From Comamonadaceae bacterium (lineage in GTDB: Bacteria > Pseudomonadota > Gammaproteobacteria > Burkholderiales > Burkholderiaceae_C), in the NCBI GenBank assembly GCA_947450695.1, contig CANFWV010000030.1, positions 1 to 39,772 of the forward strand: DNA of 39,772 nt. The letters run 5' to 3'. This document shows, one piece after another, positions 16,738-24,355 of this stretch. Numbering within the stretch: the stretch's first letter is position 1; each line of letters opens with the position of its first letter. A program made the position numbers and the translations under genes. The notes under the pieces were generated by a model. That model saw only the letters and a list, made by a program, of their open reading frames with translations. It made no database searches and was not told the DNA's origin.

Positions 16738-17637
16738 ATGGACCGTTTTTTAGAGATGCAAACCTTCAATGCAGTGGTTGAAACGGGCAGCTTTGTCAAA
16801 GCGGCCGAGGCGCTGAACATGTCGAAGGCGGCGGTGTCCCGCTATGTGGTCGGCATGGAAACCCGACTCGGCGTGCGCTTGCTACACCGAACCACGCGCA
16901 GACTGTCTTTGACTGAAGAGGGCCAGGTTTTTCACGCTCGCAGCAAAGAGTTGCTGGAAGCGCTTGAGGACGCAGAGGCTGAAATCACCTCCCGTAGCGA
17001 AGCAGCAACAGGCTTGCTGCGAGTCAACGCACCGCTCACATTTGGCATCTTGCATTTAGCCCCGCTGTGGGCGACCTTCATGGCGGAGAACCCCAAGGTC
17101 ACGCTAGACATCACTCTTTCAGACCGCGTGGTTGATCTGCTTGAGGAAGGCTACGACGTGGCCATCCGTATTGCCAAGCTGGAAAATTCCACCTTGGTCA
17201 GCAAGCTACTGACGAAGACGCGAATGGTTTTATGTGCCTCCCCGGCCTACTTGAAAAAACACGGCACACCGCTGCATCCAAGAGAATTGGTCGAACACGC
17301 CGTGATCTCGTACAGCTACTGGTCGACCAAAGACGAATGGCTCTTCACCGGCCCCAAAGGCGAGGTCAGCGTCCACACCAAACCGACGATGCACACGAAC
17401 AGTGGTGACACCTGCCGTGTGGCTGCGTTGGAGAATCAGGGGCTGATCTTGCAACCGACTTTTTTGGTAGGGAAAGACTTGGCCGAGGGTACGTTGGTCG
17501 AGTTGATGCCCGACTATCGGTCCCTCGAACTGGGGATTTACGTCGTCTACCCGACCCGCAAACATGTCTCAGCCAAGGTCCGGTCGCTGGTTGATTTTTT
17601 GAGCGGTCAACTGGCTGGGCGTGGACGTCATTGGTAA
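16738..17637 (+). CDS. LysR family transcriptional regulator (CrgA-like)
   Basis: A 299-residue LysR-type regulator. The N-terminal winged helix-turn-helix (MDRFLEMQTFNAVVETGSFV to LLHRTTRRLSLTEEG) is followed by an effector-binding periplasmic-binding-protein fold (GLLRVNAPLTFGILHLAPLW; YDVAIRIAKLENSTLVSKLL). The sequence style is the CrgA/AaeR-like group, often linked to aromatic or electrophile response. ATG 16738 has a near-perfect Shine-Dalgarno (GGAGGAACA), so the earlier in-frame start at 16621 is rejected. It is divergent from the doxX-dioxygenase pair, its likely target. The effector is unknown. Confidence 0.93.
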   Translation: MDRFLEMQTFNAVVETGSFVKAAEALNMSKAAVSRYVVGMETRLGVRLLHRTTRRLSLTEEGQVFHARSKELLEALEDAEAEITSRSEAATGLLRVNAPLTFGILHLAPLWATFMAENPKVTLDITLSDRVVDLLEEGYDVAIRIAKLENSTLVSKLLTKTRMVLCASPAYLKKHGTPLHPRELVEHAVISYSYWSTKDEWLFTGPKGEVSVHTKPTMHTNSGDTCRVAALENQGLILQPTFLVGKDLAEGTLVELMPDYRSLELGIYVVYPTRKHVSAKVRSLVDFLSGQLAGRGRHW

Positions 17638-17658
17638 ACGGATTTCTCAGCCGGCTGG

Positions 17659-19695
17659 CTATTTCAAAATAGAAAAGATGCTGCTGTAGTCATCTTTCCA
17701 AATTTTGAAACCGGTCGGTTTGGTCATCATCGTGGCGCTGATAAGCCTGGAATCCTTGAAGAAAGCGGCGTCGCTGCTAATGAGAGCCCATCGAGAGGCG
17801 AACACCAATTTATCAGGGATGTTTTCTGACTCCACCAAACGAACGTCCTTTTTAAAATGGTCAGCCGCCGTCTTGACGACCGGCCGCAGGTCTAAGAACC
17901 GATTGGTGATGTGAACCGCTAACGTGCCATCGGGCTTGAGATGCCTGAAGTACTGGGCAAAGGCCTCCACTGTCAGCAGATGAATCGGCACGGAGTCGCC
18001 CGAAAACGCATCGACCACCAACACGTAGAACCGCTGGTCAGGCTCCCGCTCCAACTGCAAGCGGGCGTCACCTAGAACAATGTCGGTTTGTGCTGCTGTG
18101 CGCGAGAGAAAGCTGAAATTCTGGTGCGCAATGTCCACCACCAGCGGGTCAATCTCATAGAACCTGAAGTAATCGCCCTGACGGCCGTAGCTCACCAGCG
18201 TGCCAACGCCAAGACCGATGACCCCAACACGAAGTGGTCCCTGTTCAGCTTTGATCTGCAGGGCTTTGCCAGCGCCACCTTCAAGGCTGTAATAAGTCGT
18301 GGGCAGATCCAGCTTGTCTGGCGCCGTGTTTTGCCGACCATGGATGATCTGTCCGTGGTACATCGTGCGGAACGAATCCTCGACGTTGTTGAAGACTTGC
18401 AAGGTGCCGTAAAAATTACGCACGGTCACGTCCGCACCGCTGATCTCGGCCAGGTGGTCGACAACGCGAATCGAGGCCAACGCCAGCAGAGCCAACGTCG
18501 AAAAACCAATAGTTGCCCAGCGCCACAGTGGACGCGAAAACACCATCCTTGGAATAATCGCTAGGGCAGCGACAAGTCCGGTCAACACAATACCCATCGA
18601 CAACTCGTAGTGGCTGTTGAACCAATAAGGCGCGATGACGCCGACAAAAAATCCACCCACGACGCCACCGACAGCCAGCATCAAGTAGTAGCCCGTCAGA
18701 TGGCTCGGGTGCGGCTGCAGGCGAGCGAGTTCACCATGGCACACCATGCATGCGGCAAAGAATGCCGTCAGGTTGATGCCCATTGAAACAGCGAGAGGCA
18801 GCCCGTCAATCCCCAAGGTAGGTAAGTACGCCAATGCGCCCAACCCGAGCACCAGAAAGGGGAGAAAGACTTTGCGTTGGTACCAACCGCTGCGCTCAAA
18901 ACTCAAGATGAACGACAGCAGATACAAGGCCAAAGGCGCCACCCAAATCATGGGAATGGGTGCAATGTTGGTGGTGAGGAAGCTGGTGTCTGCCACCATC
19001 AAAATAGACGGGCATGCCGCCAAGGCGGCCCACAACACTTTGTCACTCCAACGCGGTGCCGGACCTTCTTGCTGGGCTGGCTGAACGATAGGAACACCGT
19101 TGCGCCCACGCCAAGCCAAGAGCGCGCAAGCAGCGACAAAGCAGGCATACAAACCAGACCATAAATACGACTGCCAAAGGGTCGGGAAAATCGGTTCTAC
19201 CGCCACCGGGTACGCCAGCAAGGCCAGCATAGAACCGAAGTTGGACAAGGCAAATAAACGATAGGGAACCACCCCCGAACGCTCCCGAGCAAACCAAGCT
19301 TGGAGCAGTGGGCCCGTGGTGGACAACACGAAGTAAGGTAAACCGATGGACACGGTCAGCAAGCCAAGGATGCGCAAGGTCGGGTTCTCTGCCCCCAAAG
19401 GCTTCCAACCCAAACTGGGGCTGATGGGGATGAGCAGCAAACTGATCAACAGCAAGCTACCGTGCACCAGACTTTGGCGCGACGGACTCAAGTAATGCAC
19501 CACCCAGTGGGCGTACAAATAACCCAACAGCAAGACCGATTGAAAAAACAACATACACGTTGTCCAAACGGCTGCGGAACCACCGAACCAAGGCAAGATC
19601 ATCTTGCCAATCAAGGGCTGCACCTGGAACAGCAAAAAAGCACTCAGGAAGATGGTCAACCCGTAGTGAAAGGTCAGGCGCAAATCAATTTTCAT
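17659..19695 (-). CDS. Membrane-fused spermidine synthase-like protein
   Basis: A 678-residue fusion. Residues ~1-450 contain about 12-13 hydrophobic segments, beginning FHYGLTIFLSAFLLFQVQPL, where the LFQVQP-I-GK-ILP pattern is typical of fused spermidine-synthase membrane domains. Residues ~480-678 form a spermidine synthase/methyltransferase Rossmann fold: the GVIGLGVGTLVSYG cofactor-binding loop, YEIDPLVVDIA acidic strand, LGDARLQLE and VVDAFSGDSVPIHLLT. The VVDAFSGDS motif replaces the usual substrate-binding segment, so true aminopropyl transfer is doubtful. ATG 19695 (MKIDLRLTFHYG) is preferred over 19809, which adds a basic non-family leader; neither has a good Shine-Dalgarno. It is convergent with the LysR gene and has no polyamine genes nearby. 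Confidence 0.85.
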   Translation of the reverse strand: MKIDLRLTFHYGLTIFLSAFLLFQVQPLIGKMILPWFGGSAAVWTTCMLFFQSVLLLGYLYAHWVVHYLSPSRQSLVHGSLLLISLLLIPISPSLGWKPLGAENPTLRILGLLTVSIGLPYFVLSTTGPLLQAWFARERSGVVPYRLFALSNFGSMLALLAYPVAVEPIFPTLWQSYLWSGLYACFVAACALLAWRGRNGVPIVQPAQQEGPAPRWSDKVLWAALAACPSILMVADTSFLTTNIAPIPMIWVAPLALYLLSFILSFERSGWYQRKVFLPFLVLGLGALAYLPTLGIDGLPLAVSMGINLTAFFAACMVCHGELARLQPHPSHLTGYYLMLAVGGVVGGFFVGVIAPYWFNSHYELSMGIVLTGLVAALAIIPRMVFSRPLWRWATIGFSTLALLALASIRVVDHLAEISGADVTVRNFYGTLQVFNNVEDSFRTMYHGQIIHGRQNTAPDKLDLPTTYYSLEGGAGKALQIKAEQGPLRVGVIGLGVGTLVSYGRQGDYFRFYEIDPLVVDIAHQNFSFLSRTAAQTDIVLGDARLQLEREPDQRFYVLVVDAFSGDSVPIHLLTVEAFAQYFRHLKPDGTLAVHITNRFLDLRPVVKTAADHFKKDVRLVESENIPDKLVFASRWALISSDAAFFKDSRLISATMMTKPTGFKIWKDDYSSIFSILK

Positions 19696-19788
19696 AAGTC
19701 GATGTGTTGATGCGTGGCGAAATCGCCTTCTGTCTTCGAGCAGTGGGCCGACTTTACCCTGATAAAACACCTTAAAAAAACGGTACAG

Positions 19789-19835
19789 TTGTCTCCGCTC
19801 AATCAGCAATATATAAAAATGAGGTGCATCGCACC
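19789..19835 (+). promoter_or_regulatory. Promoter and small dyad upstream of the binding-protein gene
   Basis: TTGTCT (19789-19794) and TATAAA (19812-19817) with a 17-base spacer form a good sigma-70-type promoter in the spacer before the binding-protein gene. Immediately after, at the expected start point, lies GGTGC-ATC-GCACC (19823-19835), a perfect 5-bp dyad that could be an operator or a 5' RNA hairpin. Confidence 0.6.
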
Positions 19836-19859
19836 ATCCAGCCCCACAGGAGACAACCC

Positions 19860-21026
19860 ATGTTCAAACGCTCATTACTCATTGCGGCGGGCATAAGCCT
19901 TGCTGGCATCGCTGGGCTTGTCCAAGCCCAAGACAACACGTTCAAGATTGGCCTGATTCTTCCGCTGACAGGCCCCTTTGCATCGACGGGTATGCAACTT
20001 GAATCTGCCGCACGCCTCTATATTGCGCAGCACGGTGACACGGTTGCGGGGAAAAAAGTTGTGCTCATCGTCAAGGACGACACGGGCATGCCCGACGCCA
20101 CCAAGCGCCTGGCCCAGGAACTCTTGATCAACGACAAAGTGCAGGTGCTGGCTGGTTTTGGCCTGACCCCGTTGGCCTTTGCAACGGCACCATTGGCGAC
20201 GCAATCCAAAACCCCCATGGTGGTGATGGCGGCTGCGACTTCGACCATCACAGAAGCGTCGCCCTTCATCGTGCGGACCAGCTTCACCGTTCCGCAAGTG
20301 GTGACCACGCTGGCGGAATGGGCCACTAAAAACAATGTCAAAAAAGTCGTCAGTCTGGTGACCGACTACGCACCAGGGGTGGACTCAGAGAAATATTTCA
20401 ACCAGCGCTTTATCGCCAACGGCGGGCAGGTCGTGGAGACGCTGCGTGTGCCCCTGCGCAACCCTGACTTTGCACCCTTTCTGCAAAGGGTCCGTGACGC
20501 CAAGCCCGACGCGCTGTTTGCCTTCGTGCCTGCGGGCGTTGGGTCAGCGCTGATGAAACAGTTTGCAGAACGTGGACTGGACAAAGCCGGCATCCGCCTG
20601 ATTGCCGAAGGCAGCGTCACCGATGACAACATCATCAACGAGATGGGCGATGTCGCAATCGGTGTGGTGACTGCGCACCACTATTCGGCAGCACACAACT
20701 CAGCGCTCAACAAAAAATTTGTAGACGACTTTGCAAAAGCCAACAGTGGCTCGCGCCCTAACTTCATGGCCGTCGGCGCCTATGACGGCATGCGCGTCAT
20801 CTACGAGGCGGCAAAAGCAAGCAAAGGCGTTGGCGGTGAGACATTGCTGAACGCCATGAAAGGCCAAGTCTTCGAAAGTCCGCGCGGCCCGATGTACATC
20901 GATGCACGGACACGTGACGTCGTCCAAAACGTGTACGTTCGCCGCGTGGAAAAGATCGGCGGTCAGTTGTGGAATCGGGAAATTGAAACGGTAACCGACG
21001 TCAAAGACATTGGTAAATCTCGTTGA
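19860..21026 (+). CDS. ABC transporter substrate-binding protein, branched-chain amino acid (LivJ/K) type
   Basis: A 388-residue periplasmic binding protein (type I periplasmic binding fold). The signal peptide is MFKRSLLIAAGISLAGIAGL with probable cleavage after VQA, followed by NTFKIGLILPLTGPFASTGM, typical of the Leu/Ile/Val-binding group. Other family segments: VLIVKDDTGMPDATKRLAQE, KTPMVVMAAATSTITEASPF and FMAVGAYDGMRVIYEAA. ATG 19860 has a GGAGACAACCC Shine-Dalgarno. No permease or ATPase genes lie next to it, so it is an orphan binding protein, common in Comamonadaceae; the ligand may be an amino acid, amide or aromatic acid. It is probably co-transcribed with the hydrolase 14 bases downstream. 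Confidence 0.92.
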   Translation: MFKRSLLIAAGISLAGIAGLVQAQDNTFKIGLILPLTGPFASTGMQLESAARLYIAQHGDTVAGKKVVLIVKDDTGMPDATKRLAQELLINDKVQVLAGFGLTPLAFATAPLATQSKTPMVVMAAATSTITEASPFIVRTSFTVPQVVTTLAEWATKNNVKKVVSLVTDYAPGVDSEKYFNQRFIANGGQVVETLRVPLRNPDFAPFLQRVRDAKPDALFAFVPAGVGSALMKQFAERGLDKAGIRLIAEGSVTDDNIINEMGDVAIGVVTAHHYSAAHNSALNKKFVDDFAKANSGSRPNFMAVGAYDGMRVIYEAAKASKGVGGETLLNAMKGQVFESPRGPMYIDARTRDVVQNVYVRRVEKIGGQLWNREIETVTDVKDIGKSR

Positions 21027-21040
21027 GACGTGACCACCCG

Positions 21041-21757
21041 ATGACTAATTTACCGCTGTTATTGGTGCCGGGCCTGATGTGTGACCACGCGGTGTGGGAG
21101 CCGCTGTTGCCGAGGCTAAGCAAGCAAAGCACTTTTACTGTGGTGGACCATGGCTCGGCTGATTCACTGGCGCAAATGGCACGCCAAATGTTGGATTCCG
21201 CTCCACCTCAAATGCTGCTGGCGGGTCACTCGATGGGCGCTCGTGTGGTGCTCGAAGCCCTCCGGCAGGCACCGGAGCGCATCTGTGGCGTCGCGTTGTT
21301 GGACACGGGCTTTCTACCTAAAGCCGCTGGCGCTGCCGGCGAGGAAGAGTCACGCAAACGCTTTGCCTTGTTGAAGGTGGCGCGCGAGCAAGGCGTTGGT
21401 GTCATGGCGCGCGAATGGGTGAAGGGCATGGTGCACCATGCTCGCCTGCAAGACGAGGAATTGATAGAGCGCATCATTTTGATGTTTGAGCGCAAGACCG
21501 CAGACATTTTTGCGTGCCAAATCAAGTCCCTGCTGGGCAGACCGGATGGCAGCGATGTATTGCGTGCTATCAAGGTGCCCACACTGCTCATGTGCGGCCG
21601 GCAAGACACTTGGTCCCCGGTAACCCAACACCAAGCCATGCAGGCCTTGGCGCCTGCGGCCGACCTTGACGTGATTGAAGATGCAGGTCACATGGCCCCC
21701 ATGGAACAGCCTGAGGCGGTGGCGCAGTCGCTTGAGCGTTGGATGGCGCGCTGCTAG
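21041..21757 (+). CDS. Alpha/beta hydrolase
   Basis: A 238-residue alpha/beta-hydrolase fold protein with a complete catalytic set: nucleophile S64 in the elbow GHSMG, acid near the TLLMCGRQDTWSP strand (QD), and H217 in DAGHMAPMEQPEAV. The oxyanion region is LLVPGLMCDHAVW. ATG 21041 is chosen over a TTG at 21023 that overlaps the preceding stop. No good Shine-Dalgarno is visible, so translation may be coupled to the binding-protein gene. It may hydrolyse an ester or amide related to the ligand of that binding protein, but this is a guess from proximity. Confidence 0.85.
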   Translation: MTNLPLLLVPGLMCDHAVWEPLLPRLSKQSTFTVVDHGSADSLAQMARQMLDSAPPQMLLAGHSMGARVVLEALRQAPERICGVALLDTGFLPKAAGAAGEEESRKRFALLKVAREQGVGVMAREWVKGMVHHARLQDEELIERIILMFERKTADIFACQIKSLLGRPDGSDVLRAIKVPTLLMCGRQDTWSPVTQHQAMQALAPAADLDVIEDAGHMAPMEQPEAVAQSLERWMARC

Positions 21758-21818
21758 CGTTAATCAGCCCTAAGAGCGCGCGAGAAGTTCGTCTAAGTCA
21801 TCGGCAATGTTGCAGCAC

Positions 21819-22192
21819 TCAACCGCCAAACAATTCAATATCGTCCATCGGGTAGTGATTGTGGTTGTGCGTCCACAGTGGGCAGCGCTGCGCGCGCGCC
21901 GTCGCGGCCAGCACGTAGTCTCCCATTGAAATCCCTAGATAAGCCTTGATATATTAATTGGCAGACAAGCCCGCCACGCGCCCTGTATCCATGTCCATGT
22001 CGATGCGTTGGCACAAATCAACAAGTGCCTCAACGTCTTTGTGCTCGCGTTTGAAGTCACCGGCATACACCTCGGCCACCACAGGGGGCAAATCAAAAAC
22101 TGGGTTTTCGCTTCGATGAGCGCCAGAAAGCGATCAACCACCAACGGCACTTTTTTCAGCCGATCGATCACGATGTTGGTGTCAAGCACCAC
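21819..22192 (-). pseudogene. Degenerate VapC-type PIN-domain toxin
   Basis: The N-terminus from GTG 22192 reads VVLDTNIVIDRL, the PIN-domain start with the first acidic residue. The frame then shifts within a run of five G on the plus strand (22084-22088). Restoring one base gives a good PIN continuation (PPVVAEVYAGDFKREH, then DMDTGRVAGLSAN). That frame is then cut by a TAA at 21954-21956, after which it reads YIKAYLGISMGDYVLAATA, with the second acidic cluster, and PLWTHNHNHYPM to a natural stop at 21819. Two independent lesions mean a true pseudogene rather than one sequencing slip. It lies directly after the antitoxin gene. Confidence 0.8.
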
Positions 22193-22203
22193 TCGCTAGG
22201 GGG

Positions 22204-22461
22204 TCATGCGTCCTCACCAGTTCTCAAAATGCAGCTTTTCAGACGGATGGCGCGCACATAGTCGTCAGAATCAACGGCAGCAAAACTCTCAAGCGGTTTC
22301 AGTCGCTGAAAATAGGCACGTGCATCGGCCACTGGGTCTTTCTGAATGTCTTTTTCCAGTGTGCGGCGAATGAGCTCAGAAATGCTAACTCCGACGCTGC
22401 GCGAGCGGACTTTCAAACTTTCGTAAAGCTCACCCTGAAGATAAATTTGGGTACGATGCAT
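22204..22461 (-). CDS. VapB-like ribbon-helix-helix antitoxin
   Basis: An 85-residue protein. The N-terminal ribbon-helix-helix DNA-binding motif (HRTQIYLQGELYESLKVRSR, GVSISELIRRTLEKD) is followed by a C-terminal toxin-binding tail (PLESFAAVDSDDYVRAIRLK) typical of VapB partners of PIN toxins. ATG 22461 has GAGG 8 bases upstream. The paired toxin gene is broken, so this antitoxin may persist as an autoregulator or protect against a related toxin elsewhere. The 54-base gap to the upstream transglutaminase gene on the same strand could allow read-through from island A. Confidence 0.82.
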   Translation of the reverse strand: MHRTQIYLQGELYESLKVRSRSVGVSISELIRRTLEKDIQKDPVADARAYFQRLKPLESFAAVDSDDYVRAIRLKSCILRTGEDA

Positions 22462-22515
22462 GCGAAACCTCAACTTTCACGATGTACAAAACCATCCATC
22501 AATTTACAGCCGAAA

Positions 22516-23337
22516 TTAAACCGGCTCAATCGTGATGCTCACCGTCATCGACTCTTCGCCACCGCCTTGGCGCACGCCTTTGATCGGCGGGCAGGCGTCG
22601 TAGTCTGTGCCCATGGCCAAGCGCACGTGACGCTGGTCTATCAGGCAGCTGTGCGTGATGTCAATGCTGACCCAGCGCCGCTGGGCAACGTCGATGCACA
22701 CATCAGCCCAGGCGTGGCTGGCCAAGTCGGGTTCGTTGGCAGCGTAAAAGTAGCCGCTCACGTACCGCGCCGGAAGGCCTAAGCTGCGGCACACGGCCAC
22801 CATCACATGCGCTTGGTCTTGGCAAACACCCGCGCCAGCCTGAAAGGCTTGCAGCGCTGTGGTGCTGACGTTGGTGCTGTTTTTTTGGTAGCGCACTACA
22901 TCGGCAATGGCTTGACTCAAAGCCAGCAGGCTCGCCAGATCAGCTTTTCCATTGGAGGCAGCGGGCGCAACAAAACGCCGGCCAAATTCGGCTAACACCG
23001 CATGCGGAGCGGCCAAGTGCGTCGGGCGCAAAAAGAAACTCGGGTGCGGCACGCTGGGTGCATCGACAAACTCGGCCACACCCAGCGTGTCAACCTGCCC
23101 CGCCGCATTGACCAAACTCCAGCGCACGTCGTCTGTCACTTTCCCGACGAAGGTGTACGAGTGAATGCTGTTGCCGTAGGCATCGTGCTGGGGAAAGAGC
23201 TTTTCGGGCGCGCCCAAACTCCAAAAATCTACCGTTTGTGCGGGCCCACTCTGCGGCGTCAGCCACAGAGTTTGCAGGGCGTAGAGCAGCGGTTCGCTGT
23301 AACGGTAGTCCGTGGTGTGCTTGACGTGCAACTTCAT
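22516..23337 (-). CDS. Transglutaminase-like protein of island A
   Basis: A 273-residue protein with an N-terminal bacterial transglutaminase-associated beta domain (MKLHVKHTTDYRYSEPLLYA) and a transglutaminase/cysteine-protease core. The triad is complete: C172 (AGVCQDQAH), H208 (ASHAWAD) and D226 (SIDITH). Family members of this architecture are predicted to act as peptidases or amide-bond-forming enzymes alongside ATP-grasp and alpha-E proteins; no product is established. ATG 23337 is chosen over 23427 because it gives the family N-terminus; the longer form would overlap the alpha-E gene end. It is the last gene of the leftward set ATP-grasp - alpha-E - transglutaminase. A paralogue lies at 35237-36187. 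Confidence 0.9.
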   Translation of the reverse strand: MKLHVKHTTDYRYSEPLLYALQTLWLTPQSGPAQTVDFWSLGAPEKLFPQHDAYGNSIHSYTFVGKVTDDVRWSLVNAAGQVDTLGVAEFVDAPSVPHPSFFLRPTHLAAPHAVLAEFGRRFVAPAASNGKADLASLLALSQAIADVVRYQKNSTNVSTTALQAFQAGAGVCQDQAHVMVAVCRSLGLPARYVSGYFYAANEPDLASHAWADVCIDVAQRRWVSIDITHSCLIDQRHVRLAMGTDYDACPPIKGVRQGGGEESMTVSITIEPV

Positions 23338-23380
23338 GCCCGAGACCTTAACAGCAAGTCCAGCGCTGGTAGAACAGCTT

Positions 23381-24355
23381 TCAGTGGGTGCTCGGAACCA
23401 GGAACTCCCGGCTGATGTTGGCACCAATCTCGTTGACCCGGTCCAAGAACTGGGTCAAAAAGGCATGCAAGCCGGTTGCTAGAATTTCGTCAATCCGTGA
23501 GTATTGCAAGTCTGCGCGCAGCTTGCCCGCACGGCGCAGGGTTTCGCTGTGCGGGTCACTCGTCACCATGGCAAGATTGCTCATGACTTCGTTCAGGCAC
23601 CCCAACAATGAGCGCGGCATGTCGGGCCGCAAAATCAACAATTCGGCGACAAGTTCGGGCTTGATGACGTCGCGGTAAACCTTGCGATACACCTCAAAGC
23701 CAGAGACGCTGCGCAAAATCGCGCTCCAGTGATAGAAGTCAAATTCCTGCTCTTTCTCGTTGACCCCGCCCAAGGCGGTCTCAACAGCATGGAACTTCAC
23801 ATCCACCAAGCGGGCTGTGTTGTCGGCGCGCTCCAAAAAAGTACCCATGCGCAAGAAATGAAAAGCTTCGTCTTGCAGCATGGTGCCCAGCGTGACGCCT
23901 CGCGACAAATGTGAGCGGAACTTGACCCATTCAAAAAACTGCGCTGGGTCACGCTTGAAGTCAGCACTCTTCCCCCTGAGCATGCGGATGACTTCAAGGT
24001 AAGTCTGGTTCTGCGTTTCCCAAACTTCGGTGGTCAACGAGCCACGCACGGCGCGCGCATTTTCACGGGCATTTTGCAGGCACGAAATAATACTCGACGG
24101 ATTTTTTTCGTCGCGCACCATGAAGTCCATCACCTCGGTCGGGTTGATGTTGACGCCGTCGTATTTGGCCGCGTAAGCCGGCTTCAGCTCACTGATGCTG
24201 AGCAGACCCTGCCAAGCCGCTTGCGCCACCTCGGTCGATTGCGGCAAGAGCGATGTCTGGTAGTTGACGTCGAGCATGCGGGCCGTATTCTCGGCGCGCT
24301 CGGTGTAGCGAGACATCCAAAAAAGATGGTCAGCGGTGCGGGAAAGCATGGTCAT
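23381..24355 (-). CDS. Alpha-E domain protein (DUF403) of island A
   Basis: A 324-residue all-helical alpha-E protein. The signature start LSRTADHLFWMSRYTERAEN is followed by HFLRMGTFLERADNTARLVD and RPDMPRSLLGCLNEV. The domain is of unknown biochemical function and is nearly always next to, or fused to, circularly permuted ATP-grasp proteins. ATG 24355 overlaps the ATP-grasp stop as ATGA, with GGGAGGAAATGT supplying a strong Shine-Dalgarno, so the two are tightly coupled. In island B the same domain is fused to its ATP-grasp partner, which supports a direct physical complex here. Confidence 0.92.
   Translation of the reverse strand: MTMLSRTADHLFWMSRYTERAENTARMLDVNYQTSLLPQSTEVAQAAWQGLLSISELKPAYAAKYDGVNINPTEVMDFMVRDEKNPSSIISCLQNARENARAVRGSLTTEVWETQNQTYLEVIRMLRGKSADFKRDPAQFFEWVKFRSHLSRGVTLGTMLQDEAFHFLRMGTFLERADNTARLVDVKFHAVETALGGVNEKEQEFDFYHWSAILRSVSGFEVYRKVYRDVIKPELVAELLILRPDMPRSLLGCLNEVMSNLAMVTSDPHSETLRRAGKLRADLQYSRIDEILATGLHAFLTQFLDRVNEIGANISREFLVPSTH

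Noticed and set aside
17648..17657. CAGCCGGCTG palindrome between the LysR and spermidine-synthase-like genes as a terminator
   Set aside because: It is only a 10-base palindrome with no loop or U-run, too weak to call.
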